Assembly (NCBI GenBank): GCA_013361525.1
Contig: JABFXY010000076.1
Location: forward strand, 35,838 to 99,837
DNA length: 64,000 nt
Reading direction: 5' to 3'
From: Polyangiaceae bacterium
Lineage (GTDB): Bacteria > Myxococcota_A > Polyangia > Polyangiales > Polyangiaceae
Part shown: positions 26,480 through 34,613 of the stretch, one piece after another
How the letters are laid out: every line of letters starts with the position of its first letter
How positions within the stretch are numbered: position 1 is the first letter of the stretch
Position numbers and translations under genes: made by a program
The notes under the pieces: generated by a model
What the model was told of the DNA's origin: nothing
Seen by the model: only the letters and a program-made list of their open reading frames with translations
The model's database searches: none

Positions 26480-28305
26480 TCGGGCATCCCGCGGGAGGCT
26501 CGCCGGCGCGCGACGACGACGAGCGCACCGAGCCCGCAGGTGGTGAGCAAAAACAAGACGACGCCGGCGCGCATGCCGGGTGGTCTGTACCCGAGGTCGA
26601 CCACGCTGTCCCCTTCGGGGAGCGCGACGCTCACGCGGTGACGATCCGGCGTGATGCGCCCCGCCTCTTTCATGCCTCCGGCCTCGACGACCGCCGCCCA
26701 CCCCCGGTCGAAGTTCATGTTGTACACGAGCCGCGCACCGCTCGGCGCACCGCGAACCGCGATGCGCGCGGCATTCGGGGACCAGGAGACGATCTCCGCC
26801 TCGCCCGAGGGGTCGACGTAGACCTCGCCGCGGTAGCTACGATCCTCCTTCGCGACGGCGCCCTGCTCGTCGAACGGCGGGACACCATAACAATGAATCA
26901 CCCCGGTGTTCGCGAGCATGGCGAGGTACATCGGCGGGGCCCAATCGCGCGGTCGATATTGGAGCGGCGCGCGGCTCTCGAAATGAAAGGAAGCCTCCGG
27001 CTCGATCGACGGGGAACGCAGGTGCATCGCCTCGCTCATCGGCTTGCGTCCGACGATTGCGATGTCGCACGCGAGCGCCAGGGCGAGCGCGGCGACCACG
27101 GCATCCGCATATTGGAACCGCCGCGCGGCTCGCTCGACGAGCGCACCTGCACCGGATGCAGCGACGAGACCGAGCACGAGCACCGCCGGATAAAGAAAGC
27201 GCGACGGCACGTGTTGGGACCGAAAAACCGGCAGGTGCGCGTGCACGAGCGTCCATGGCGCCCACGCGTGGAACGCCCCGAAGCCGAGGACGACGAGCGC
27301 ACCACCCATCAGCTTGAGCAGCAGCTCGCGCCGTCCGGTGGCGAACAGAAACGCAGCCGCGATCGACACCACGCCCGGCAGCGATACGTACATCCCCCAT
27401 TCGTGCCAGCCGTACGGTGCGACCGCCGCGGGCCGATCGAAGAAGCCTTGGTCCCGCGAGGTCAGTAGCGTGTAGAACGCGTCGACGCCGAGCCATTCGT
27501 CGGAATCGATGATCCGCGGCGCACGGTCGAACGTCGCGAGCATCGGCAAGAGCTTGGGCGCGGCCAGACCGACACCCGCGAGCCCCGCCCCGCCGAGGAC
27601 CACGAGGCCGCGGAGCGAGCGATCCTGAATCGCAACGAGCACAGCCCATGCACCGAGGACGAGCACGGTATGCGGCAGCGGATAGATGCCGCCCGAATAC
27701 ACGAGCATCGCAAAGGCCGCGGCGAGACCGATGAAATGTGGAGTCGAGAGCTTCGGCTCACGCGCCCGTTCGAAGGCCCAGAAGGCCCACGGCAAAATCG
27801 CATAAGCGAGGTGCCAGGTGTGCCCGGCCGCTGTTTGCAGCGCCCACCGACCATTGACGGCGAAGAGCGCGACCACGAGCGCCCGGCCGCCGAGCGAGCG
27901 CGTGAACCGCCCCGCGACGGCGAAGGTGCCCGCCGCCCCGAGGAGCGCCATCCCGAGCACCTCCAGGCGAATCGCCGTCCGGATGTCGAAGAGCCAATAG
28001 AAGGGCAAAAACGGCGAGACGACGTTCGTCGCCGACTCCACATAACCCCAGGCGGGGAAACCGCCGCAGGCATAAGGGTTCCATCCCGGCCATTCGCCGT
28101 ACTCGGAGAGCGACCTCATCGCGAGGTACCGGTGCGACGTCTGCACGTCCCAGTCGTGAAAGCCGTAGGTGCCTCGCTCGACGAGCCACGGGCCCACGAC
28201 CAGGAGCGACGGAACCACGATCGTGAGCACCGTGAAAAACGCCGCGAGCGCGTGCGGTCGTTCGAGGCGTGCGACGGCGATCTTGAGGCGCTCGAACACG
28301 TGCAT
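26476..28305 (-). CDS. YfhO-family polytopic membrane protein (GT-C-like)
   Basis: A 609-residue integral membrane protein with roughly 12 helices. The YfhO/GT-C pattern is clear: a first helix followed by a periplasmic loop with acidic residues (GFHDWDVQTSHRY), aromatic-rich loops (PFLPFYWLFDIRTA), a long C-terminal periplasmic beta region and a last helix ending RRRASRGMPE. YfhO in Bacillus takes part in glycosylation of lipoteichoic acid, and homologues elsewhere are inferred to transfer sugars from lipid carriers. It is the first gene of the minus-strand envelope operon. Only 31 bases separate its start from the divergent 28337 gene, so the two promoters must overlap or lie within coding sequence. 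Confidence 0.8.
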   Translation of the reverse strand: MHVFERLKIAVARLERPHALAAFFTVLTIVVPSLLVVGPWLVERGTYGFHDWDVQTSHRYLAMRSLSEYGEWPGWNPYACGGFPAWGYVESATNVVSPFLPFYWLFDIRTAIRLEVLGMALLGAAGTFAVAGRFTRSLGGRALVVALFAVNGRWALQTAAGHTWHLAYAILPWAFWAFERAREPKLSTPHFIGLAAAFAMLVYSGGIYPLPHTVLVLGAWAVLVAIQDRSLRGLVVLGGAGLAGVGLAAPKLLPMLATFDRAPRIIDSDEWLGVDAFYTLLTSRDQGFFDRPAAVAPYGWHEWGMYVSLPGVVSIAAAFLFATGRRELLLKLMGGALVVLGFGAFHAWAPWTLVHAHLPVFRSQHVPSRFLYPAVLVLGLVAASGAGALVERAARRFQYADAVVAALALALACDIAIVGRKPMSEAMHLRSPSIEPEASFHFESRAPLQYRPRDWAPPMYLAMLANTGVIHCYGVPPFDEQGAVAKEDRSYRGEVYVDPSGEAEIVSWSPNAARIAVRGAPSGARLVYNMNFDRGWAAVVEAGGMKEAGRITPDRHRVSVALPEGDSVVDLGYRPPGMRAGVVLFLLTTCGLGALVVVARRRASRGMPE

Positions 28306-28336
28306 CGATGGGGAGCGGCAGTGTACCTTCTCGCCG

Positions 28337-30595
28337 ATGCCGAATACCCCCTCGGTGCCGCGCGCCTCGCTCGCCGCGCTCTCGCTCCTGCACGCCGCCG
28401 TGCTCGGCGCTGCGGCCTACGTGCTTCCCTGGCCTTCTCTTTCGATGTTCGCGATCCTCGGCGGCGCGACCGCCGCCGGATACCTCGTCACGTTCACGCT
28501 TTCGGTGATCGGCTCCGAACGCCGCGCGGTGGCGTGGCGGCTGACATCGCTCTTGTCGATCGGGTTCCTCGGTTACGTGACGTACGCCGCGCTCGGCTCC
28601 GGCCTGTACGTCAACTTGCTCTACGAAGGCGTCGGCGCCGCCATCCTCGCGGCGGCGGTCGCGGCCTGGTGCGTGGCCGTGCTGTTTCTCCTGCCTCTAT
28701 CGCTGTGGGGCATCGCGAAGACCGGCGGGCTGTTTCGCAGGCGGCGCAAGGCGGGAGCCGTCGGCGGCGGCGCGGCGATCGTCGGAGGCGGCGTGCTCCT
28801 CGCATTTTCCCTCGCTGCGAACGCCGGCTCGGCGCGCGGTCGCGCCCATTTGCTCGAAACGCCGCGGGAGCTCGACGACCTCGCGATCGCCGAGTTCGCA
28901 AGCTTACGGGAGGCTCCCGACGCGAGCGATAAAGCTCCGAGCCTCTTCGTTGCGCACCCGGTCGATTGCCCCGTCGCACCCCACGAGAGCCGCGAAGCCG
29001 TCGCCTTCGTCACGTTCCTCGACACACGGGCCGAAGGCGAGCCCGTCGCCGAGACGGTATGTGTCGCGGGCGACAATGTCGAAGCCGCTCTTCGCGCCGC
29101 GCGCGACACGCTGTCCGCGAGGCAAGCCGCGGGTGATGCCGTCGTCGACGTGGTCACCTCGTCGCGAACGCTTCCCGACGCCGGGCCCCTCCTCGGCTCG
29201 GTGATCGTCCGGCCCGGGATCGAAGGCGTCTGCGATGCGAGCCGCTGCCTGTTGCCATGGCAGCTCTTCGGCCTCGATGCGTTCACCGACGCCGCGAACA
29301 TCTCGGCGCTGCAGGCGGAGATCGGCGTGACCGCCAAAGGCCTGCGCAAGCTCCTCGGCGAGCCTCCGGCCGACGACGCGCGGTTCGTCGGGCTCGACGC
29401 CATCACGACGCGCACCTATCTGGTGCGCGCAGCCGACCGAAGCGTCACGCCGCTGCGTCATTTGCGCTCCGGTATGCGCCCCCTCGACCATGCGACCCTC
29501 GACGGGGCGCTCGACGACGCGGCCGCATTCGTCGTGAGCTCTCAGGTCAAAGACGGCCGCTTTCGTTATACGGTCCAGCCCTTCGACGCGAAGGTCTCGT
29601 TCGAGAACTTCTCGGTTCCGCGACAAGCCGGCACGACGCTTTCGCTCTGCGACGCCAATGCCCACTCCAAGAAGGCGCGTGACGCAGCGCGCGCGTCGCT
29701 CAAGTTTCTCGTCTCGCTCGAGCAGCAGAACGAAAACCTCGGCGGCATCATCTTCCCCAAGGGGAAAAAGGACACCACCGCCCCACTCGGCTCCACGGCG
29801 CTGACGCTGGTCGCGCTCCTTTCGTGTCGCGCGCACGTCGGCAAAGACTTCGACGAGACCATCGTGCGTCTCGGCAACGCGCTCGTGGCGATGCAACGGG
29901 AAGACGGCGGGTTTCATCCGGCATGGAGCCCTGCGACGGGCAAAGCGGTCCCCGGACGAGACGCGCTTTATGCGGCCGGACAAGCCGTATTCGCGCTCGT
30001 CCTGTGGGAGGGCAACGAGGGTGACGGCCTTCCCCGCCCGCAAAACCTCAAAGCCGCGATCGACCGCGCAATGGCCTATTACTCCGGGCCCTATTGGAAC
30101 ATCCCATTGCGCGATTTCTTCTACCTCGAGGAAAATTGGCATTGCCTCGCGGCGCGCGCGGCGCTGACGCACCACCGAAATGATCGTTACGAGCGGTTTT
30201 GCACCGACTACATGACGATGAAGATGCGCTTCATTCAATCGCCGAGCAGCGGCGTGGACGAAGACCACGTCGGCGCGTACGCGTTCGGGCACGTCTTTCC
30301 CCCGCACCATGCGGCCGCCGCCGGCTTCGCCGAGGCGCTCGCTGCGTCCATCGCGATCAAACGCTTCCGCAAAGAGCCGACCGACAAAGAGGAGCAGGTC
30401 CTCAGGTGGACGCTTTCGTACCTTTTGCGGCACCAATGGCGACAGGACAATTGCTTCATGTGCACGAAGAAGCTGCGTATCGCCGGTGGGTTCAGCGAAA
30501 ACGCCGCGTCGCCCATCATCCGGATCGACTTCGTGCAGCACGCGATGGCCGGGCTGCTCAATGGCGGCCGCGTGCTCGGCCTCGTCGACGGCTGA
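28337..30595 (+). CDS. membrane protein with helical-toroid-like C-terminal domain, unknown function
   Basis: A 752-residue protein. The N-terminal ~160 residues carry about four hydrophobic helices (ASLAALSLLHAAVLGAAAYV, FAILGGATAAGYLVTF, AAILAAAVAAWCVAVLFLL, GGGAAIVGGGVLLAFSLAA). A mixed domain follows (REAVAFVTFLDTRAEGEPVA, LPWQLFGLDAF). The C-terminal ~330 residues are helical, with features of (alpha/alpha) toroids seen in terpenoid cyclases and glycan epimerases or hydrolases (MQREDGGFHPAWSPATGK, ALYAAGQAVFALVLW, HFRN-like ENWHCLAARAALTHH). I cannot name a family. It is the first gene of the long plus-strand envelope operon, so a part in glycan assembly or modification is inferred. The ATG at 28337 precedes the first helix. 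Confidence 0.7.
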   Translation: MPNTPSVPRASLAALSLLHAAVLGAAAYVLPWPSLSMFAILGGATAAGYLVTFTLSVIGSERRAVAWRLTSLLSIGFLGYVTYAALGSGLYVNLLYEGVGAAILAAAVAAWCVAVLFLLPLSLWGIAKTGGLFRRRRKAGAVGGGAAIVGGGVLLAFSLAANAGSARGRAHLLETPRELDDLAIAEFASLREAPDASDKAPSLFVAHPVDCPVAPHESREAVAFVTFLDTRAEGEPVAETVCVAGDNVEAALRAARDTLSARQAAGDAVVDVVTSSRTLPDAGPLLGSVIVRPGIEGVCDASRCLLPWQLFGLDAFTDAANISALQAEIGVTAKGLRKLLGEPPADDARFVGLDAITTRTYLVRAADRSVTPLRHLRSGMRPLDHATLDGALDDAAAFVVSSQVKDGRFRYTVQPFDAKVSFENFSVPRQAGTTLSLCDANAHSKKARDAARASLKFLVSLEQQNENLGGIIFPKGKKDTTAPLGSTALTLVALLSCRAHVGKDFDETIVRLGNALVAMQREDGGFHPAWSPATGKAVPGRDALYAAGQAVFALVLWEGNEGDGLPRPQNLKAAIDRAMAYYSGPYWNIPLRDFFYLEENWHCLAARAALTHHRNDRYERFCTDYMTMKMRFIQSPSSGVDEDHVGAYAFGHVFPPHHAAAAGFAEALAASIAIKRFRKEPTDKEEQVLRWTLSYLLRHQWRQDNCFMCTKKLRIAGGFSENAASPIIRIDFVQHAMAGLLNGGRVLGLVDG

Positions 30596-30603
30596 CCATC
30601 CTC

Positions 30604-31224
30604 GTGAGCCTGCTCCCCGCCCTCTATCGTCCACTGCATCGCGCGCTCGTCCAGGGGCCACGCGCGGAGCGTCTCGCGAGCGTGCTCGCGGAGCTCGCCG
30701 CACCGGCCGACACGGTGCTCGACGTCGGCGCGGGCGACGGTGAGCTCGGCTCCATGATCGCGGCCCGCCTCGGTGCGCGCGCTCGCGGCGTCGACGTCAA
30801 GGTGCCCGCGCAAACGCACATCGACGTCGAGCCCTTCGACGGCATGACGATCCCGATGGCGGACCGATCCATCGATGCGGTCGTCCTCTCCGACGTCCTT
30901 CATCACGCGATCGAGCCGGAGCAGCTGCTTCGAGAGGCGCTGAGGGTCGCGCGGGCATGCGTCGTCGTGAAAGACCATTTTCGCTATGGCCCGCTGTCGG
31001 ACAAGATGCTCGTCTTGTTGGACAAGATCGGCAATCGACCTTATGGCGTCGACGTCGTGGGACGGTATTGGTCGCCCGTCGAGTGGATGCGCCTCCTCGA
31101 GCAGTCGGGCGCCGTGATCCGGCGTATCGTCTGGCCCCTCCACGTGCACGCCGCGCCAATCCGAGCGATCACGCGGAGCGAGCTCCAATTCGCCGCGAGG
31201 CTCGAGCGCCGAGGTCATTCATGA
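30604..31224 (+). CDS. class I SAM-dependent methyltransferase
   Basis: A 206-residue enzyme read from a GTG at 30604, eight bases after the upstream stop. Motif I (VLDVGAGDGELGSMIAARLG) binds SAM, and an acidic motif II region (VDVKVPAQTHIDVEPFD) and a motif-IV-like segment (SIDAVVLSDVLHHAIEP) follow. The segment CVVVKDHFRYG is typical of methyltransferases in polysaccharide clusters. The acceptor is unknown; a sugar of the envelope glycan is plausible. The stop overlaps the next ATG (ATGA at 31221-31224), so it is coupled to the sugar epimerase. An upstream reading in the same frame is open but overlaps the previous gene and is not coding. Confidence 0.85.
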   Translation: MSLLPALYRPLHRALVQGPRAERLASVLAELAAPADTVLDVGAGDGELGSMIAARLGARARGVDVKVPAQTHIDVEPFDGMTIPMADRSIDAVVLSDVLHHAIEPEQLLREALRVARACVVVKDHFRYGPLSDKMLVLLDKIGNRPYGVDVVGRYWSPVEWMRLLEQSGAVIRRIVWPLHVHAAPIRAITRSELQFAARLERRGHS

Positions 31225-32183
31225 GGTCGTTCGTCGTCGGTGGTGCCGGCTTCATCGGCAGCCACCTCGTCGAGCTGCTCGTCGATCGCGGACCCGTCAC
31301 GGTGTTCGACGACCTGTCGGTTGGAAGGGCTGCGTTCCTCGAGCTTGCGTCCGCGACCGGCCGCGTCCGCTTGATCGAAGGTGATGCACGAGACCTCGAC
31401 GCCCTCGCACCCCACGTCGCCGACCACGACGTCGTCGTGCATTTGTCGGCCAACCCCGAGGCGCGCCGGGGTCTCGTCGATACCCGGCTCGATCTCGAGC
31501 AGGGCACCATTGCGACGTACAACGCGCTCGAGGCGGCGCGCCGCGCCGGCGTAGGCAAGTTCGTCTTCGCTTCGAGCGGCACCGTCTACGGCGAATCGGA
31601 GGATGCTTGCGCCGAAGAAGATCTCGGACGATTGCCGATATCCCTCTATGGCGCGAGCAAGCTCGCGGGTGAGGCAATGGTGTCCGCGTTCGCACATTGC
31701 TTCGATTCGTGCGCCACGATCGTGCGCTTCGGAAATGTCGTCGGCCCTCGAGGCACACACGGAGCCGCGCTCGATTTTCTCCGCAAGCTGCGCGACGACC
31801 CCCACGAGCTCGAGGTGCTCGGCGACGGAGAGCAGGCCAAGCCGTACGTCCACGTGACCGATTGCGCAGCCGGCATCCTCTTCGCGCTCGATCACACGAC
31901 GCCGCCGCTCGAGGTCTTCAATCTCGCCCCGTCCGACACGACCAGTGTGCGACAAATCGCGGAGACCTGTATCCGGCTATCCCCCTATCCGGACGCGGTC
32001 ATTCGATATACGGGTGGAGAGCGAGGTTGGCGCGGTGACGTCGCCCGGTCGAAGATGCGATCCGACAAGCTTCGCGAGCGCGGTTTTTCGCTCCGCCATT
32101 CGAGTGACGAAGCGATGAAACGCGCGGTCGACGAGCTCGTCGCGGAGGTGTTTCCGCCCCGCCGACGCAAGGGTGGCGGCTGA
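31221..32183 (+). CDS. NAD-dependent nucleotide-sugar epimerase/dehydratase (SDR family)
   Basis: A 320-residue extended short-chain dehydrogenase. The NAD motif VVGGAGFIGSHL is at the N-terminus. The catalytic triad is visible as Ser in FASSGTVYGE and the YGASK motif (Tyr and Lys). The RFGNVVGPRG and KPYVHVTDCA segments are typical of nucleotide-sugar epimerases and dehydratases such as GalE or GDP-mannose dehydratase. It sits directly before HddC, with start and stop contiguous. A GDP-heptose derivative is therefore a possible substrate, in an epimerisation or dehydration step; this is inference from context only. It is coupled to the methyltransferase by overlap. Confidence 0.85.
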   Translation: MRSFVVGGAGFIGSHLVELLVDRGPVTVFDDLSVGRAAFLELASATGRVRLIEGDARDLDALAPHVADHDVVVHLSANPEARRGLVDTRLDLEQGTIATYNALEAARRAGVGKFVFASSGTVYGESEDACAEEDLGRLPISLYGASKLAGEAMVSAFAHCFDSCATIVRFGNVVGPRGTHGAALDFLRKLRDDPHELEVLGDGEQAKPYVHVTDCAAGILFALDHTTPPLEVFNLAPSDTTSVRQIAETCIRLSPYPDAVIRYTGGERGWRGDVARSKMRSDKLRERGFSLRHSSDEAMKRAVDELVAEVFPPRRRKGGG

Positions 32184-32924
32184 GTGCAGGCCGTCGTCTT
32201 GTGCGGCGGGCTCGGCACCCGAATGCGAGGTGTCGCAGGCGACACGCCGAAGGCGCTGATCCCCGTCGCGGGCCTGCCCTTTGTCTTTCATCTGCTCACG
32301 CGCCTCGAGGAGAGCGGCTTCGACGAGGTCCTGCTCTGCGTCGGCCACGGCTCGTCACGCATTCGCGAGGCCGTTGCCGCGCGCGCGGGACACATTCGCG
32401 CGTCGTATGCCGAGGACGGTGCGACGCTGCTGGGGACGCTCGGCGCCATCGTGCGCGCGAAGGCGATGCTCGATGCATCGTTCCTCGTCACGTACGGCGA
32501 TTCGTTCCTGACGTTCGACTACGCCGGGCCGCTTCGCATGCTCGAAGCATCTACCGATGCCCTCGGCTGTATGGCCGTGTTCGAGAACCACGACTCGCTC
32601 GAGCCGTCGAACGTCGCCGTCGCGCGCGATCGAGTCATTCGCTACGACAAGCGACCTGCGTCCGACGATCTCGCGAGCGGCGCGAAACCGCGGCTCGATC
32701 ACATCGACTACGGCGCGATCGCGCTTCGCCGCGAGGCAATCGAAGGGCTTCCGGTCGATCGACCGCTCGGCCTCGACGGCTTGCAATCGAGCCTCGCATC
32801 GGCTGGAAAGCTCCTCGCCCTACGCGTCGAAGACCGCTTCTATGAAATCGGCTCCCCCCGAGGCCTCGCCGATTTGGAGCATTGGTTCGCGACGAGGGGC
32901 CACCCTGGTAAGCTCCAGCCGTGA
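32184..32924 (+). CDS. hddC: D-glycero-alpha-D-manno-heptose 1-phosphate guanylyltransferase (HddC-like nucleotidyltransferase)
   Basis: A 246-residue nucleotidyltransferase with the signature GGLGTRMRG...PKALIPVAG at the N-terminus, VTYGDSFLTFDY carrying the metal-binding Asp, and YEIGSPRGL near the end. This is the HddC/RfbA-like fold that joins a sugar 1-phosphate to an NTP. Three further genes of the GDP-D-glycero-alpha-D-manno-heptose pathway follow (kinase, isomerase, bisphosphatase), which makes heptose 1-phosphate guanylyltransferase the best call. Mannose or glucose nucleotidyl transfer cannot be excluded by sequence alone. The GTG start abuts the preceding stop, and its own stop overlaps the GTG of the kinase-macrodomain gene by 4 bases. 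Confidence 0.78.
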   Translation: MQAVVLCGGLGTRMRGVAGDTPKALIPVAGLPFVFHLLTRLEESGFDEVLLCVGHGSSRIREAVAARAGHIRASYAEDGATLLGTLGAIVRAKAMLDASFLVTYGDSFLTFDYAGPLRMLEASTDALGCMAVFENHDSLEPSNVAVARDRVIRYDKRPASDDLASGAKPRLDHIDYGAIALRREAIEGLPVDRPLGLDGLQSSLASAGKLLALRVEDRFYEIGSPRGLADLEHWFATRGHPGKLQP

Positions 32925-34450
32925 GTTTGACGGACTGCGAACCGAGCGCTCCACACGAGCTCGGCGAACGCCTGCGGTCGTACGAAATCTGGGGCTGCAT
33001 CGGCGCCGGGGGCATGAGCCGGGTCTGGCTCGGACGCCATCAACTGCTCGCCGTCCCGGTCATCGTGAAGACCGTCCTGTCGGAATACGAGAACGACGCG
33101 AAAGGTGAAGCCCGCGTCCTCTCCGAGGCGAAGCTGATGGCGCGCATCGCGAGCCCGCGCGTCGTGCGCGCGCTCGACGCAGGCATTCACGAACGCCGGC
33201 CCTACCTGGTCGAGGAGTACGTCGACGGCGTCGACCTCGACGAGCTCGACCGCCGCCGTCGCGCCGCGCTCGGGGTGGGGCTGCCGCTGTGGTTCGTGTG
33301 CGAGGTCATGCAGGCCGCCTGCGAGGCGCTTCAATCGGCGCACCAGACCGGGGTCGTCCATCGCGACATGAAGCCGTCGAACCTCTTCGGGTCCCCGCAA
33401 ACGGGTATTCGCCTCGGCGACTTCGGAATCGCCGCCGTCGCCAATGCGGGTGACGAGCACGAGGTCAGCGGCACCATTCGATTCATGGCGCCGGAGCAGG
33501 TCCGAGGCGCCGAGCCGGATCCGACCATCGACGTGTGGGGCGCGGGGGCGACGGCCTTCGATCTTCGTTATGGCCACGCGCCCTTTTCGACGCTCGAAGC
33601 GCTGCTCGACGAAAATACGCGGCCGGCCTTTCCGCAGCCTGCCACCGCTGCCGAAGCGTATTTCCAACACGTACTCGCCGGCATGCTCGACAAGAACCGC
33701 GAGCGCCGCGCCCAGCGCGTCCTCGAGCCGATGCGCCACTTTGCGCTCCTCGCGCAGATGCTCCGCGCCGGCACACAACATGGCTCGATCGAAGCCATCG
33801 ATCGGGCGACGTTCCGAGTCCACGATTGCATCGTTCGCTTTCGGGAGGGCGATCTCGCAAAAGCGAGCGCGGACGCGATCGTCTCGAGCGCCAATGACGT
33901 CTTGACGATGCGGAGCGGCGTGGGTGAGGCGCTGCGCAAGGCCGGCGGCGACGCCATCGAGGCGGAGGCGGTGGCCTGCGGCAAACAACCGCTCGGCAGC
34001 TGCGTCGCGACGACGGCGGGCTCTCTATCGGCCAAACACGTCCTTCACGCGGTGAGCGCCTGGAAAGAGGCGTCGTGCGTCGGCCGCGCAACCCAGCGTG
34101 CGCTGCTCCTCGCCGACGAGCTCGGTCACCGAACCCTCTCGTTCGCCGCGCTCGGGACGGGCGTCACCCGGGTCAGCACCGAGGCGTGCGCGAGCGCCAT
34201 GATGACCGCCGTGAGACAACACCTCGAGCTCGGCGCCACGCGTCTCAAGGAGATCGAGGTCGTCTTGTGGGGCAAGCAGTCCTTCGATCGTTATCGCGAA
34301 GTCGGCGAGGACGCGCTCCACGGCCGGCTCGAGCTCGGATGGCACGACATCGGCCTGCCTGCTCCGGGACGAGAGGTCCGACCCGACGGCGGGACGTGGA
34401 TCGACGCGCAACGCGTCTCCGGGTCCCGCCTGCACAAGCCCACCGGATGA
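32921..34450 (+). CDS. Hanks-type Ser/Thr protein kinase fused to a C-terminal macrodomain
   Basis: A 509-residue soluble protein. Residues about 20-285 are a kinase domain: Gly-rich loop GAGGMSRVW (28-36), catalytic Lys50 in VIVKTV, HRDMKPSN (147-154), DFG (167-169) and APE-type MAPEQ (189-193). All key residues are present. Residues about 300-455 are a macrodomain (EGDLAKASADAIVSSAND, SGVGEALRKAGG, FAALGTGV). The usual NAAN reads SSAN, retaining only the second Asn, so ADP-ribose binding is likely while hydrolysis is doubtful. There is no membrane segment. The GTG overlaps the stop of hddC, and hddA follows after two hairpins. I infer a kinase that reads ADP-ribose or a nucleotide-sugar-like ligand. 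I know of no characterised bacterial example of this pairing. Confidence 0.85.
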   Translation: MSLTDCEPSAPHELGERLRSYEIWGCIGAGGMSRVWLGRHQLLAVPVIVKTVLSEYENDAKGEARVLSEAKLMARIASPRVVRALDAGIHERRPYLVEEYVDGVDLDELDRRRRAALGVGLPLWFVCEVMQAACEALQSAHQTGVVHRDMKPSNLFGSPQTGIRLGDFGIAAVANAGDEHEVSGTIRFMAPEQVRGAEPDPTIDVWGAGATAFDLRYGHAPFSTLEALLDENTRPAFPQPATAAEAYFQHVLAGMLDKNRERRAQRVLEPMRHFALLAQMLRAGTQHGSIEAIDRATFRVHDCIVRFREGDLAKASADAIVSSANDVLTMRSGVGEALRKAGGDAIEAEAVACGKQPLGSCVATTAGSLSAKHVLHAVSAWKEASCVGRATQRALLLADELGHRTLSFAALGTGVTRVSTEACASAMMTAVRQHLELGATRLKEIEVVLWGKQSFDRYREVGEDALHGRLELGWHDIGLPAPGREVRPDGGTWIDAQRVSGSRLHKPTG

Positions 34451-34463
34451 TACAGCGCGATTC

Positions 34464-34538
34464 GGTTGCCCTGATTGTTTCCCGCTCCAACGGCTCCCAG
34501 TGGGTGAGGAGCCGTTTCCGCGGGAAACACGGGCAACC
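34464..34538. promoter_or_regulatory. long imperfect hairpin after the kinase-macrodomain gene
   Basis: The left arm (34464-34497) begins GGTTGCCC and ends AACGGCTCC. The right arm (34508-34538) begins GGAGCCGTT and ends GGGCAACC, with TTTCCCGC/GCGGGAAA pairing between. It is a stem of about 30 base pairs with small bulges and a ~10-base loop. It could be a terminator or an RNA processing site separating the kinase gene from hddA. Confidence 0.7.
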
Positions 34539-34557
34539 TCTGCACCCGGCGCTCGAT

Positions 34558-34604
34558 GTTACCTTTCGCAAAGGTCGGTCAGGACAAACGACCTTTGCTG
34601 TAAC
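34558..34604. promoter_or_regulatory. second hairpin immediately upstream of hddA
   Basis: GTTACCTTTCGCAAAGGTCG (34558-34577) pairs with CGACCTTTGCTGTAAC (34589-34604) with a bulge and an ~11-base loop. It ends 9 bases before the hddA ATG. The position suits control of translation initiation of hddA, or an operator. Confidence 0.65.
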
Positions 34605-34613
34605 GTCCGCGCC

